From NCBI GenBank assembly GCA_023664865.1, contig JAMPEU010000008.1, forward strand, positions 57,617 to 121,616: a stretch of DNA of 64,000 bases, given 5' to 3'. The translations under genes were made by a program, and so were the position numbers. This stretch comes from Butyrivibrio sp. (GTDB lineage Bacteria; Bacillota; Clostridia; Lachnospirales; Lachnospiraceae). The notes under the pieces are model-generated. The model ran no database searches. It worked only from the letters and a program-made list of their open reading frames with translations, and was not told the origin of the DNA. Below are positions 24,861 to 33,974 of this stretch, in pieces; the stretch's first letter is position 1, and every line of letters starts with the position of its first letter.

Positions 24861-24978
24861 GAGTTTAGTCAAAAAACAGAAAATTTACTTCGTAAATTAT
24901 CTGTAACAAAATAAGGAGCGACTTACCGCTTTTCAGGCATTGGAGCTCCGTTTTTGTTCATTTTAGCTGAACTCGTGA
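24861..24978 (+). repeat. Palindromic element family B, copy 3 (B3), interrupted by C
   Basis: Just upstream of the binding-protein gene. The right half (ggagctccg, then gttcattttagctgaactc) and loop are as in B4. The left arm begins gagtttagtcaaaa and is split by mini-palindrome C before aacaaaataaggagc resumes. This makes it 118 bp instead of about 91. Confidence 0.85.
24875..24903 (-). repeat. Mini-palindrome C nested in B3
   Basis: Exact reverse complement of the 29 bp at 328-356 in A1. It sits inside the left arm of B3, which the sister copies show as continuous. Confidence 0.8.
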
Positions 24979-25039
24979 AAGCAAATTTCAACTTGCTTTA
25001 TCATTGTTATAGCAGATTAATCTCTAAGAAATCTCTAAT

Positions 25040-25080
25040 ATAAAAACCGGAAGGAGTAATTTATATACTTCTTCCGGTTT
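25040..25080 (-). terminator. Intrinsic terminator of the AAA/PD-(D/E)XK operon
   Basis: On the minus strand a stem of ten pairs (aaaccggaag/cttccggttt), extended after one mismatch by agta/tact, is followed by a T-rich tract (ttttta). It lies 73 bp after the stop of the small gene at 25153. Confidence 0.75.
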
Positions 25081-25152
25081 AATAGCGTGTATTCTGCTGT
25101 GGCAGGACTTAATTATTTTGTTTTACTATACATCTAACAGAATTTATTCCAT

Positions 25153-25335
25153 TTATGCCCTCTTAACACTATTATTTCTTGGCGGATTGACTCTTCTAAA
25201 CTTCATGGCTCTTTCCGGCGTAGTTTCAGGGCAATCCTTGTCAAAAACAATCGGCTTTTCTCTGGCAATTTTTAATTCTTCCATTTCTTCTTCTGAAAAA
25301 GCTAATTTTTTGAAAATATTTATCCAATAAGACAC
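25153..25335 (-). CDS. Small unknown protein coupled to the AAA/nuclease gene
   Basis: GTG start at 25335 with gagggg 5 nt upstream, overlapping the end of the preceding gene by 16 nt. The 60-aa product has an acidic helix (FSEEEMEELKIAREKPIVF) and a basic tail (PERAMKFRRVNPPR). It is followed by a clear terminator, so it is the last gene of a two-gene unit. It resembles small antitoxin-like or regulatory partners in length and charge, but I know no specific family. Confidence 0.5.
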   Translation of the reverse strand: MSYWINIFKKLAFSEEEMEELKIAREKPIVFDKDCPETTPERAMKFRRVNPPRNNSVKRA

Positions 25336-27056
25336 TTTTTCCCCTCAAATGCGAACCCGTACTTCCTGATGCGCTCCGGGGCAATCCCTTCCGCAGTCAG
25401 TTTTGCATCATACCGTTTCTCCTCAATCTGTGCAAGGGCATTTGCAACAGTCTGTTCAAGGTCTTTTTCTTTCAAAGGCTTATGCACTTTGAACTCAATT
25501 ATATATGCGCAGTCCTTCTCTCTGTTTTTCGGTGTCAGCATGATGTCATAACGTCCAAATCCGCTTTCCCTGTTTGATGTAATCTCAAATCTTCCGGCAA
25601 GTTCGACCATCAGCCCCAGTACAAAACCGTGATAAAAACGTTCAGGTGCATCTTCTTCGGATACATTTTTAGCAATATCAAAATTTGAAAAACTGTGCAA
25701 TGCAATCTTGTTCATGAATTCGTTCATTCCATCTAAATCATTTATCAGAAATGCCTTGATAAATTCACTGTAGTACACTTCTGCATCATTTTTAAACCAT
25801 CCCTTTACCATTTTACGGAACATCCGTCTTACTTCCATGTTTGTGACCGTCAGCGTGTACCATGTATCGCCTTCCCCACCAATTCCATCCTCGTCCGAAT
25901 CCTGTGTTTTTACATCCAACACTTTTAAGTATCCTGTCGCAAGCAAAAGACTCCACACTGCATCCGCATTGCCATTCAACTGGTCAAACACAACTTTTTC
26001 ATCAATTTCAGCCTCAAAGCTTTTACCCTGCAAAAGGTCTTCCATTGTCTGCTTGATGTTCGGGCTTCCCTGTTTTATAAGCTGGTTTACAAGAGCATTT
26101 CCGCTTGTGTTTGACCAGTAGGTATCGTATTTTCCTTTTTCATTAATAAATGATACGATTGACCACGGATTATAAATGTCTGTACAGGCGCCAAATGTAA
26201 ATCCATCGTACCACCTCTTTACTTTTGCTGTATGCTCCCCCAATCCGGCATCATCAAGCGCCGTAAAGACTTCTTTTTCCGTAAATCCAAAAGATGTCAT
26301 ATACCTGTCAGATGTGGTTGTTATGACTTTGAGGTTATTCATGCCTGTAAAAATACTTTCTTTTGCGATTCTTGTAATTCCCGTAATCAGCCCGCGTTCA
26401 AGGTATTCGTTTGTCTTAAACGTGGAATTGAACAGACCGCTAAAAAAGTGTACCGCCTTTTCCCAGTATCCAAAAATCCATGCGTCATGCATCGGTGTGT
26501 CATATTCATCCAGGATAATGAGCACATTCTTATTATAATATCGCTGCATGAATCCAGTCATTAAGTGTATGGCATCCATAGCCAGTTCACTGCTCATTCC
26601 AGGTTTTATATTCTGATAGTGTTCCCTTTCTTTTTCATTCAACAGATTTCCTTCCAGTAAATATTCATTTTTATTATATAAATCAGTGATTACCTGGCCA
26701 ATTCTGAATATCATCCCTTCATATGACGTTGCTTTGACATTTGCAAAACTCAAAAAGATTACCGGAAACGTTCCCTGCAATTCCCTATATTTATATTCCC
26801 CGTCAGGAGATGTTTTCTCCCATATGGACAATCCTTCAAACAAATCAGCCCTGCCCGCATACTTATTGGAGAAAAAACACTCCGCCATACTCATGTTCAG
26901 CGTCTTCCCAAACCTGCGCGGACGCGTGATCAGTGTGACTTTATCCGCATATTCCCACCATTCCCTGATAAAATCCGTCTTGTCGATATAAAATATATGT
27001 TTTGTCCTTACTTCCTCAAAATCCTGATATCCGAGCCCTGCCTTATTCTCGTTCAT
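25320..27056 (-). CDS. AAA-ATPase-like protein with C-terminal PD-(D/E)XK nuclease domain (DUF1703 type)
   Basis: Start placed at ATG 27056 behind ggtgagg; 578 aa. The N-terminal AAA-like module has YIDKTDFIREWW, the Walker-A-like ITRPRRFGKTLNMSM and the Walker-B-like VLIILDEYDTPM. The C-terminus has the PD-(D/E)XK core: GRYDIMLTP, then YIIEFKV, then QIEEKRY. This family is abundant in gut Bacteroidetes and Clostridia, often in many copies. Its role is unsettled (mobile or defence-related ATPase-nuclease). It lies between the ABC operon and a two-component system, possibly as an insertion. Confidence 0.85.
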   Translation of the reverse strand: MNENKAGLGYQDFEEVRTKHIFYIDKTDFIREWWEYADKVTLITRPRRFGKTLNMSMAECFFSNKYAGRADLFEGLSIWEKTSPDGEYKYRELQGTFPVIFLSFANVKATSYEGMIFRIGQVITDLYNKNEYLLEGNLLNEKEREHYQNIKPGMSSELAMDAIHLMTGFMQRYYNKNVLIILDEYDTPMHDAWIFGYWEKAVHFFSGLFNSTFKTNEYLERGLITGITRIAKESIFTGMNNLKVITTTSDRYMTSFGFTEKEVFTALDDAGLGEHTAKVKRWYDGFTFGACTDIYNPWSIVSFINEKGKYDTYWSNTSGNALVNQLIKQGSPNIKQTMEDLLQGKSFEAEIDEKVVFDQLNGNADAVWSLLLATGYLKVLDVKTQDSDEDGIGGEGDTWYTLTVTNMEVRRMFRKMVKGWFKNDAEVYYSEFIKAFLINDLDGMNEFMNKIALHSFSNFDIAKNVSEEDAPERFYHGFVLGLMVELAGRFEITSNRESGFGRYDIMLTPKNREKDCAYIIEFKVHKPLKEKDLEQTVANALAQIEEKRYDAKLTAEGIAPERIRKYGFAFEGKKCLIG

Positions 27057-27359
27057 ATGATACCTCACCCCTGTCTGCAATTGTTCCCATCTCATTATCA
27101 TTATACACAATACTGGCTTTTTTCACAATATCGGCTTAAACGCTTACCACGGAAAACGCATGACAACATTCCATATCGCGGCAATTACCAAGGCATTAGG
27201 GTACAAGGGCATACCAGTATGAAGAATTATAAAAATTTTTTAGAGAATAATTAGAGATTCCTATGTTATGATAAAATATAATAGCATCAGCCAAACACAG
27301 ACTCACGCCTTGCGAAAAGATACTCGAGCTTACAGATTGAGTAAGAACGGAGGCTCATT
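27057..27359. other. Intergenic region before the response regulator
   Basis: About 300 bp without a convincing gene. A -10-like tataat occurs at 27277-27282 without a good -35 box and could start the response-regulator transcript. No repeat or palindrome was noticed. Confidence 0.4.
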
Positions 27360-28028
27360 ATGCGGATTTTACTTGCCGAAGACGACAAACAACTAAACAG
27401 CGCCCTTGCATACCGTCTGGAATCGGAAGGTTTCAGCGTGGACGCCTGCCTTGATGGTGAAGAGGCGCTCTACTATGGCGAACAGAATATTTATGATATT
27501 ATATTATTAGACAGAATGTTGCCCCATATGGAAGGAACTGATGTTTTATCAGCTTTGAGAAAGGCGGGCATTACCACGCCCGTCATTCTGATTACGGCGT
27601 TAGGCTCTTTATCCGATAAAGTAAGCGGACTGGACTTAGGCGCGGACGATTATCTTGTCAAGCCCTTCGAGTTTGAAGAACTTCTTGCCAGAATCCGCTG
27701 CGTCGCCAGAAGACCGCATACCATAACCGAAAATGACTCGCTGACGGTCGAGGATATTACATGGCAGCCAGCCGAGTGCATACTGACAGGTCCTTCCGGC
27801 TGCTGCACCCTGTCCAAGAGGGAATCCGCCCTTCTTGAAACATTTCTGCGCGCCAGAGGGCAGACGCTCCCAAGAAACACTTTACTGCTTAAAGTCTGGG
27901 GACCGGACAGCGATGTTGAAGACGGCAATCTGGACAACTACATCCATTTCCTGCGCAGACGCTTACAGATAACGGGCAGCCGCCTTAAAATCCTGACTAT
28001 ACGCGGTATCGGATATAGCCTACAATAA
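27360..28028 (+). CDS. OmpR/PhoB-family response regulator
   Basis: 222 aa. The receiver domain has acidic residues in LLAEDDK, the phosphoacceptor Asp in IILLDRMLP (about residue 51) and Lys in YLVKPFEF. A winged-helix DNA-binding domain follows (LSKRESALLETFLRARGQTL ... VWGPDSDVEDGNLDNYIHFL). RBS ggagg before the ATG. The kinase gene follows on the same strand after element B4. Targets are unknown; regulators of this class bind 11-bp-spaced direct repeats like those at 7203-7243, but a link is only a guess. Confidence 0.93.
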   Translation: MRILLAEDDKQLNSALAYRLESEGFSVDACLDGEEALYYGEQNIYDIILLDRMLPHMEGTDVLSALRKAGITTPVILITALGSLSDKVSGLDLGADDYLVKPFEFEELLARIRCVARRPHTITENDSLTVEDITWQPAECILTGPSGCCTLSKRESALLETFLRARGQTLPRNTLLLKVWGPDSDVEDGNLDNYIHFLRRRLQITGSRLKILTIRGIGYSLQ

Positions 28029-28063
28029 TGGCAGATAATCGCAAAACTCTATTTCCATACCCA

Positions 28064-28154
28064 GAGTTTAACCAGAATAAACAAAATAAGGAGCGACTTA
28101 CCGCTTTTCAGGCATTGGAGCTCCGTTTTTGTTTATTTTGGTTAAACTCGTGAC
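28064..28154 (+). repeat. Palindromic element family B, copy 4 (B4)
   Basis: A 91-bp palindrome filling the gap between response regulator and kinase. The outer arms are gagtttaaccagaataaac and gtttattttggttaaactc, with a single G-T wobble. The inner stem is ggagc/gctcc, and the shared loop is gacttaccgcttttcaggca. Read in the direction of transcription, the inner stem is followed by a T-rich run (gtttttgttt), so it could act as a weak terminator within the operon. Confidence 0.9.
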
Positions 28155-28187
28155 AGCAATAATAATTTTATGAAAGGAAACCCCATT

Positions 28188-29483
28188 ATGTTTAAAAAAG
28201 TCCATCTGCGCCTGACTCTATTATGCGCGGGAAGCACAGCCGCTATCATGATTGTTATGTCGCTCGCCTACTTATATATATCGGAGCAGAACCTTAATAA
28301 AAATCAGGTTCAGTCATTTGAAAACGATATTAATACAATTGCCACTAATCTTGAGCATCAAAACGTAATCACTATGGAATGGCTCTCCAAAATGGAGGCG
28401 CAGAACAATTATATATTCTTTATTATTGATAACGGCATCCCTTTTCTCTACAACAGTTTAAGCGACTTAGGTGAAAGCGTTTCCAAAAGCCTGCTCCTTG
28501 ATGAATTTCTTGATATCAGGCAGACAACCGCCGCCGATTACGGCGTTTATTACTCAAGCAACGGCTCTAAAGTGCAAATCGACTATAACTATACCTTCAC
28601 CTCGCCTTCCACGGGTACAGACTATCTTGCGGGAGTAATCAGGCTCGGTGATAAATCCACGCTAGAGATAATTGTGCTTTCTTCTGAATATGCGTTGAAA
28701 AGCCAGCTCCGGGGACAGCGTTTCCGTTTCCTTATTATTGACATTGCCGCAATATTGCTGCTTACCGCTTTTGCATGGTTTTTTACAGGCAGGCTTTTAA
28801 AGCCCATCTTGGAAAACCAACAAAATCAAATCCAATTTATCGCCTCGGCGTCACACGAGCTGCGCACGCCGCTTGCCGTTATCCTGTCAACCGCCGAGTG
28901 CTGCCGCAATGCTTCGCAAGAAGAACTGGACGGTTTTCTTAACACGATAAATAAAGAAACCCTCCATATGTCCGCCCTGCTCGACGATATGCTCACCCTT
29001 TTTGGCTCTGACGGTCAGCATTTTCCTGTCAAAATGCAGCCTGTAGAAATGGATACGCTGGTTATTAATTCCTACGAATCATTTCTGCCGCTGGCAAAGC
29101 AAAAATCCATCGACCTTGCTGTAAGTCTGCCGGAAGAACCTCTGCCGACATACCCTGCCGACTCACAGCGAATCAGCCAAGTTATCGCCATCCTTATACA
29201 AAACGCCATCAGCTATACTCAGGAAGGGGGAAAAATAGCGCTATCCCTTTCCTATAATAAATCACACTTCTATATCTCCGTCACCGATAACGGCATCGGG
29301 ATTCCCGATGAAGATAAGAAGAAGATTTTCGACCGTTTCTATCGCGCAGAAAAATCCCGCAATTCTAAAGAGCATTTCGGTCTGGGACTCTCCATCGCCT
29401 ATGAAATCATACAGGCGCATGGCGGCAGCATCACAGTATCAGACGCCGCCGATGGCGGCAGCGTTTTCACGGTTATACTCTAA
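28188..29483 (+). CDS. Sensor histidine kinase
   Basis: Start placed at ATG 28188 with aaagga upstream; 431 aa. Two membrane helices (about residues 8-30 and 175-195) bracket an extracellular sensing domain of about 140 residues. HisKA contains the phosphorylated His in SASHELRTPLAVILS. The HATPase domain has the N box (IAILIQNAISYT), G1 (DNGIGIPDEDKKKIFDRFYR) and G2 (HFGLGLSIA). Forms a two-component system with the regulator upstream; ligand unknown. Confidence 0.93.
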   Translation: MFKKVHLRLTLLCAGSTAAIMIVMSLAYLYISEQNLNKNQVQSFENDINTIATNLEHQNVITMEWLSKMEAQNNYIFFIIDNGIPFLYNSLSDLGESVSKSLLLDEFLDIRQTTAADYGVYYSSNGSKVQIDYNYTFTSPSTGTDYLAGVIRLGDKSTLEIIVLSSEYALKSQLRGQRFRFLIIDIAAILLLTAFAWFFTGRLLKPILENQQNQIQFIASASHELRTPLAVILSTAECCRNASQEELDGFLNTINKETLHMSALLDDMLTLFGSDGQHFPVKMQPVEMDTLVINSYESFLPLAKQKSIDLAVSLPEEPLPTYPADSQRISQVIAILIQNAISYTQEGGKIALSLSYNKSHFYISVTDNGIGIPDEDKKKIFDRFYRAEKSRNSKEHFGLGLSIAYEIIQAHGGSITVSDAADGGSVFTVIL

Positions 29484-29602
29484 GCTGATTATACTCTAAT
29501 TTATCACAATCTCTCAGCCATCTTACATTAATTCGCTTATTGTCACCAAAAATCAGATATGCTATAATTTATATAATAATTGCAAAATTCATTCTTCATA
29601 GC

Positions 29603-29746
29603 GTGAGTTGTACAATATATACAAAACATAAGTAGGGTGCTCTGCCACCGTCGGTACTTAGCGAGGTTCTTTCGAGCTTAGTACCGCTACTGGTGGCAAT
29701 GCAGCGTAAGCGTGCCCTACGTTGTTTTGTATATATTGTACAACGT
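29603..29746 (-). repeat. Palindromic element family A, copy 3 (A3, inverted)
   Basis: A 144-bp copy in the orientation opposite to A1 and A2. The arms gttgtacaatatatacaaaa are retained, as are agcggtactaag/ctaagtaccg and the linking gtaggg/ccctac segments. The flank ataattgcaaaattcattct resembles the flank of A1. It lies in the leader of the gene at 29775. Confidence 0.9.
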
Positions 29747-29774
29747 AAAATATTAAACACAAAAAGGAGAAACT

Positions 29775-30353
29775 ATGGAACCGCAAAAGATTAAAAAAAC
29801 AAGCGTACCCTACTTACTTGCATGTATTTGTATCCCGATACTCGCGATTGTATTTATGACATTTATCGGCATATTCTTCCTAACATCAGAAATAGCCTCT
29901 GCCATAATGATGCTTTCTGTTCTTGCATCAATCTTATGGTGGGTACTCGGAATCAAGAAAGTATATGATAAGAAAAAAGATGAAAAGTTCAAAGAACTTG
30001 ATGCGACAGGCTTTAACCGCAACCATACTTTTAATAGCGACAACTGCGCAGTCGCCATCGATATAGCAAACGGCAAAATCGCCATAGTTTTTAAATGGAA
30101 TCCCTCACAACTTTATGTACTTCCCGCCAACAGAATCACGAAAATCTGGGTTGACGACGGCAATCACATTGGCGGTACAAGCCGCGTAAGTTTTCTTTTT
30201 ATCGTAGACGGAATAAAAATCAGGGTAAATACATTTATCTCCAACAAAGTTTGGAGCATGAAGAGCAACAACGTCCTGGAAGCCATCTCCAAAGCTGACA
30301 TGATGGCGGCGGCTCTTAACAATGCGGCTATGGCTGCACAAAACCCCCGGTAA
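29775..30353 (+). CDS. Unknown membrane protein with PH-like soluble domain
   Basis: 192 aa. Two N-terminal transmembrane helices (about 12-34 and 40-60) are followed by a basic stretch and a soluble beta-rich domain (AVAIDIANGKIAIVF, SFLFIVDGIKIRVNTF) of PH/GRAM-like appearance. RBS aaaaggagaa. It probably forms a unit with the zinc-ribbon protein gene 29 bp downstream. No function recognised. Confidence 0.65.
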   Translation: MEPQKIKKTSVPYLLACICIPILAIVFMTFIGIFFLTSEIASAIMMLSVLASILWWVLGIKKVYDKKKDEKFKELDATGFNRNHTFNSDNCAVAIDIANGKIAIVFKWNPSQLYVLPANRITKIWVDDGNHIGGTSRVSFLFIVDGIKIRVNTFISNKVWSMKSNNVLEAISKADMMAAALNNAAMAAQNPR

Positions 30354-30382
30354 ACCGGCAAATTAAGAAGGGCAGGCGTAGC

Positions 30383-30724
30383 ATGGGAGTATTTAGTGCG
30401 ATTACAAAGCATTTTAAAATTAACTGGTGTAGAAATTGCAAAGCCGAAATGGCTGCGATGTACAAGCGGCTTTATTGGATGCCCATGACAGTAGGACATT
30501 ATGCAGAACATAAAGACGCCGATTATTATCTGAAAAATCTCAAACCGCTTATGAATATAGCGCAAATCCCGCCGGGCTATTATGCCTGCGATGCAAGCAT
30601 GTACCGCTGCCCCGGCTGCGGAAGACGCATTACAGTAATGACTCCTTTTCTCCAAGTTAGGAACGAAGAGAAAACGGAGTCGCATATCATCTTTGAAAAT
30701 GGGGAATTAGACGCCCTCTTTTAG
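30383..30724 (+). CDS. Unknown protein with zinc-ribbon motifs
   Basis: 113 aa. It has two cysteine pairs typical of a zinc ribbon (CRNCKAEM at residues 16-23 and CPGCGRRI near residue 76). The middle part is aromatic ([20 protein letters not shown]). The gene is 29 bp after the preceding one and overlaps the convergent proS stop by 4 nt. Function unknown. Confidence 0.6.
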   Translation: MGVFSAITKHFKINWCRNCKAEMAAMYKRLYWMPMTVGHYAEHKDADYYLKNLKPLMNIAQIPPGYYACDASMYRCPGCGRRITVMTPFLQVRNEEKTESHIIFENGELDALF

Positions 30725-32151
30725 TACGCCCTTCCCCAATATACCATTTTCTTTGCCGGTCTGCCGCAGCATACGCACACGTCCGCTAACTGCTCCTGCT
30801 CAAACGGCATACACCTGCTGGTAACGGCAAGTTCTTCTTTAATCTTATCTTCACATTCCTTACTTTCACACCACATCGCTTTAACAAAGCCGGACTTTTC
30901 TTCAAAGGTCTTGCGAAATTCCGCCATGTCTTTTGCCACGTAGGTATGATTATCCCTATGCGCTCTGGCGCGCTCAAGCATCTCCGTCTGCATCTTATCA
31001 AGGATTTCACCGGCTCTTGTTTCCAGTTCGCTAAGGGGAACTTCTAATTTCTCGCCGGTATCGCGGCGGCATATCACGCATTTATCCGCCTCAATGTCCT
31101 TCGGTCCGATTTCTATACGAATCGGGATTCCCCTCATCTCCTGCTCAGAGAATTTCCAGCCCGGACTCTTATCTGCATCGTCCACTTTTACACGGAAATT
31201 ACTCAGCCTGTCTTTTAACTCGAACGCCTTATCCAGCACGCCTTCTTTCTTCTGCTGAATCGGAATAATCATAATCTGCGTAGGCGCAACCTTCGGCGGA
31301 AGAACCAGTCCCGAATTATCGCCATGCACCATGATAACGGCGCCTATCAGCCTTGTCGTCATGCCCCATGAAGTCTGATGCACATATTTCAATTTATTAT
31401 CTTTATCGGTAAACTGCACTCCAAACGCCTTAGCAAAACCGTCTCCAAAGTTATGGCTGGTTCCTGCCTGCAGCGCCTTTCCATCGTGCATAAGCGCCTC
31501 TATTGCATATGTGGCAATCGCGCCTGCGAATTTCTCTTTATCGGTCTTGCGTCCTTTTATAACGGGAATAGCAAGAACATTCTCGCAAAAGTAAGCATAC
31601 ACGTTCAACATCTGAATTGTTCTTTCTTCCGCCTCTTCCACGGTCGCATGCGCCGTATGCCCTTCCTGCCATAAAAACTCACGGCTCCTTAAAAACGGTC
31701 TGGTTTCCTTCTCCCAGCGCACCACAGAACACCACTGATTGCATAACTGCGGCAGATCACGGTAAGACTGCACGGTATTCTTATAGTAATCGCAGAAAAG
31801 CGTTTCCGAAGTAGGCCTTACGCACAATCTCTCCTGTAAAGGCTGCTGTCCGCCATGCGTCACCCATGCCACCTCTGGCGCAAAGCCTTCTACATGGTCT
31901 TTCTCTTTATTCAAAAGACTCTCCGGTATAAACATCGGTAAATATACGTTCTGAACGCCTGTCGCCTTGAACATTGCGTCAAGCTGCTGTTGTATAAGCT
32001 CCCATATCGCATATCCCGCCGGCCTGAACACCATGCAGCCCTTTACGCTTGTATAGTCGATTAATTCCGCCTTTTTTACCACATCGGTATACCATTGCGC
32101 GAAATCATCTTCCATAGATGTTATTTCTTCCACTAATTTTTTGTCTGCCAT
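30721..32151 (-). CDS. proS: Prolyl-tRNA synthetase (short archaeal/eukaryote-type)
   Basis: 476 aa. Class II synthetase: motif 2 [25 protein letters not shown], motif 3 [18 protein letters not shown], and a C-terminal anticodon-binding domain. The C-terminus is zinc-binding-like ([18 protein letters not shown]) and ends in Tyr. It lacks the editing insertion of the long bacterial form. Charges tRNA-Pro in the cytoplasm. It follows pgi by 24 bp on the same strand, so the two are probably co-transcribed. Confidence 0.95.
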   Translation of the reverse strand: MADKKLVEEITSMEDDFAQWYTDVVKKAELIDYTSVKGCMVFRPAGYAIWELIQQQLDAMFKATGVQNVYLPMFIPESLLNKEKDHVEGFAPEVAWVTHGGQQPLQERLCVRPTSETLFCDYYKNTVQSYRDLPQLCNQWCSVVRWEKETRPFLRSREFLWQEGHTAHATVEEAEERTIQMLNVYAYFCENVLAIPVIKGRKTDKEKFAGAIATYAIEALMHDGKALQAGTSHNFGDGFAKAFGVQFTDKDNKLKYVHQTSWGMTTRLIGAVIMVHGDNSGLVLPPKVAPTQIMIIPIQQKKEGVLDKAFELKDRLSNFRVKVDDADKSPGWKFSEQEMRGIPIRIEIGPKDIEADKCVICRRDTGEKLEVPLSELETRAGEILDKMQTEMLERARAHRDNHTYVAKDMAEFRKTFEEKSGFVKAMWCESKECEDKIKEELAVTSRCMPFEQEQLADVCVCCGRPAKKMVYWGRAY

Positions 32152-32175
32152 CTTCCCGTCCTCAATATCTAATCT

Positions 32176-33522
32176 TTATAATCTCTTAAGCAGTTCTTCC
32201 CTCTGCGCCTCGTATCCCGGCTTGCCGAGCAGCGCGAACATATTCTTCTTGTAGCTTTCCACGCCCGGCTGGTTGAACGGATTCACCCCCAGCAGATATC
32301 CGCTGACGCCGCAGGCAAACTCAAAGAAATAGAACAATTCGCCTAAATAAAATTCATTTACTTCCGGAACATTAACCACGAAGTTAGGAACCTGTCCGTC
32401 GGTATGTGCCAGAATAGTTCCGTTCATCGCGCTCTTATTTACGAAATCCACGCTTTTCCCCGCAAGGTAATTAAGTCCGTCCAAATCCACGGGCTCTTTT
32501 CCGATTAAAATCTCTTCCCTGCTGGTCTCAATATTCAATACCGTTTCAAACATAGTCCTTGAACCGTCCTGAATGAACTGCCCCATTGAATGTAAATCAG
32601 TCGTCAAGTCCACGCTTGCCGGGAAGATGCCTTTCTGGTCTTTTCCTTCGGACTCGCCGTACAGCTGTTTCCACCACTCTGAAACATAGTGTGCGCTGGG
32701 TTCATAATTGGCAAGAATCTCGATTACTTTGCCTTTTCTTAACATGATGTTGCGAAGCGCCGCATACTTTAAAGCGTCGTTTTCTTCAAACCCGGCTTCA
32801 AGCGCAATTTTTCTTCCTTCCGCCGCGCCTTCCATCAATTTATCAATATCCGCTCCCGAAACCGCTATCGGCAGCAGTCCGACTGCCGTAAGCACGGAAA
32901 ATCTGCCGCCTACATCATCCGGCACTACAAATGACTCATAACCCTCTTCTGTGGCAAGGTTTTTAAGCGAGCCTTTCGCCTTGTCGGTTGTGGCATAAAT
33001 TCTCTTTGCCGCACCTTCTTTGCCGTATTTCTTCTCCGCCATCTCTTTAAATACGCGGAATGCAATCGCAGGCTCTGTCGTCGTGCCTGACTTGGATATC
33101 ATATTTATGGAGAAATCCCTGTCGCCGATTACGTCAATCAGGTGCTTAATATATGTGGAACTGATTGAATTGCCGACGAAATATATCTCCGGCGTCTTAC
33201 GAATTGACTTATCCACTACGTTATAGAAACTGTGTCTTAAGAACTCTATAGCCGCCCTTGCACCCAGATATGAACCGCCGATGCCGATTACCAGCAGCAC
33301 TTCCGAATCGCTCTGGATTTTAGCCGCCGCTTTCTTAATCCTTGCAAATTCTTCCTTATCATAATCAACCGGAAGGTCAATCCAGCCAAGGAAGTCGTTC
33401 CCCGCGCCTGTTTTACCTACAAGCACTTCCTTTGCATCCAAGGCAAGTTTCTTCATTGATTCCACTTCATTATCTTTTACAAATGAAGCCGCTTTAGAAT
33501 AATCAAATGTAATTTTTCCCAT
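32176..33522 (-). CDS. pgi: Glucose-6-phosphate isomerase
   Basis: 448 aa starting at ATG 33522, with aaggagag 7 nt upstream (a GTG directly before it is a less likely start). Signature blocks: [28 protein letters not shown] (sugar-phosphate site), [14 protein letters not shown], and [20 protein letters not shown] with the catalytic Lys. Interconverts glucose-6-phosphate and fructose-6-phosphate in glycolysis. Its leader carries a 31-bp perfect palindrome downstream of the promoter, suggesting control. Confidence 0.96.
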   Translation of the reverse strand: MGKITFDYSKAASFVKDNEVESMKKLALDAKEVLVGKTGAGNDFLGWIDLPVDYDKEEFARIKKAAAKIQSDSEVLLVIGIGGSYLGARAAIEFLRHSFYNVVDKSIRKTPEIYFVGNSISSTYIKHLIDVIGDRDFSINMISKSGTTTEPAIAFRVFKEMAEKKYGKEGAAKRIYATTDKAKGSLKNLATEEGYESFVVPDDVGGRFSVLTAVGLLPIAVSGADIDKLMEGAAEGRKIALEAGFEENDALKYAALRNIMLRKGKVIEILANYEPSAHYVSEWWKQLYGESEGKDQKGIFPASVDLTTDLHSMGQFIQDGSRTMFETVLNIETSREEILIGKEPVDLDGLNYLAGKSVDFVNKSAMNGTILAHTDGQVPNFVVNVPEVNEFYLGELFYFFEFACGVSGYLLGVNPFNQPGVESYKKNMFALLGKPGYEAQREELLKRL

Positions 33523-33555
33523 CACTTATCTCTCCTTTTTGGTTCTTTATAACTG

Positions 33556-33586
33556 TAGTAAACGACATTTGTCATGTCGTTTACTA
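33556..33586. promoter_or_regulatory. 31-bp perfect palindrome in the pgi leader
   Basis: Arms tagtaaacgacat / atgtcgtttacta are 13 bp and perfectly matched around a 5-nt centre. It lies between the -10 box (33595-33600) and the pgi ribosome-binding site, so it could be a repressor operator at the start site or an mRNA hairpin. It has no T tract, so a terminator is unlikely. Confidence 0.65.
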
Positions 33587-33594
33587 TTACTCTA

Positions 33595-33623
33595 AGTGTA
33601 GCATTGCCTGTAATGTTTTTCAA
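33595..33623 (-). promoter_or_regulatory. Probable pgi-proS promoter
   Basis: On the minus strand TTGAAA (33623-33618), 17 bp, TACACT (33600-33595). The -35 box overlaps the last codon and stop of the upstream small gene. Confidence 0.55.
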
Positions 33624-33922
33624 GGATTAAAATTACCGGCTTTTATCGCGCGCAGCCAGTTTAAATTCCTCACCTCTACAGCCCCGTCGGGAAAGTCGAT
33701 TTCTTTCCACGGAGACCTTGTACACTGTGCTTTTACGCTGCACTCTTTACAGGCACGCTTGTTTGCGTACCTTATATCTCCGTTTTTCCTCGCGCATTTC
33801 TTCCTGAGTATCTCTCCAGTAGGGCAGTAAACACGGTCTTTTTCCACATCCCTTACAAAATAGCCTTCTGCCGCCTTTTCCCGCAGCTGCTCTTCCGTCC
33901 GGCGATTATCGTCTTTTGCCAT
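33620..33922 (-). CDS. Stand-alone zinc-finger protein derived from an IS1182-type transposase
   Basis: 100 aa. The cysteine block YCPTGEILRKKC...RACKECSVKAQCT matches the middle zinc-binding segment of IS1182-family transposases. The catalytic DDE core is absent. It has its own start and an upstream gtgagga, no frameshift, and no inverted repeats nearby, so it looks like a kept fragment and not a fresh insertion remnant. Possible DNA-binding protein. It lies between murG and pgi on the same strand. Confidence 0.6.
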   Translation of the reverse strand: MAKDDNRRTEEQLREKAAEGYFVRDVEKDRVYCPTGEILRKKCARKNGDIRYANKRACKECSVKAQCTRSPWKEIDFPDGAVEVRNLNWLRAIKAGNFNP

Positions 33923-33974
33923 ATAATGTCCTCACTTTATATTTATTTCCTGTAACTGTTCAACGCCTTCACAA

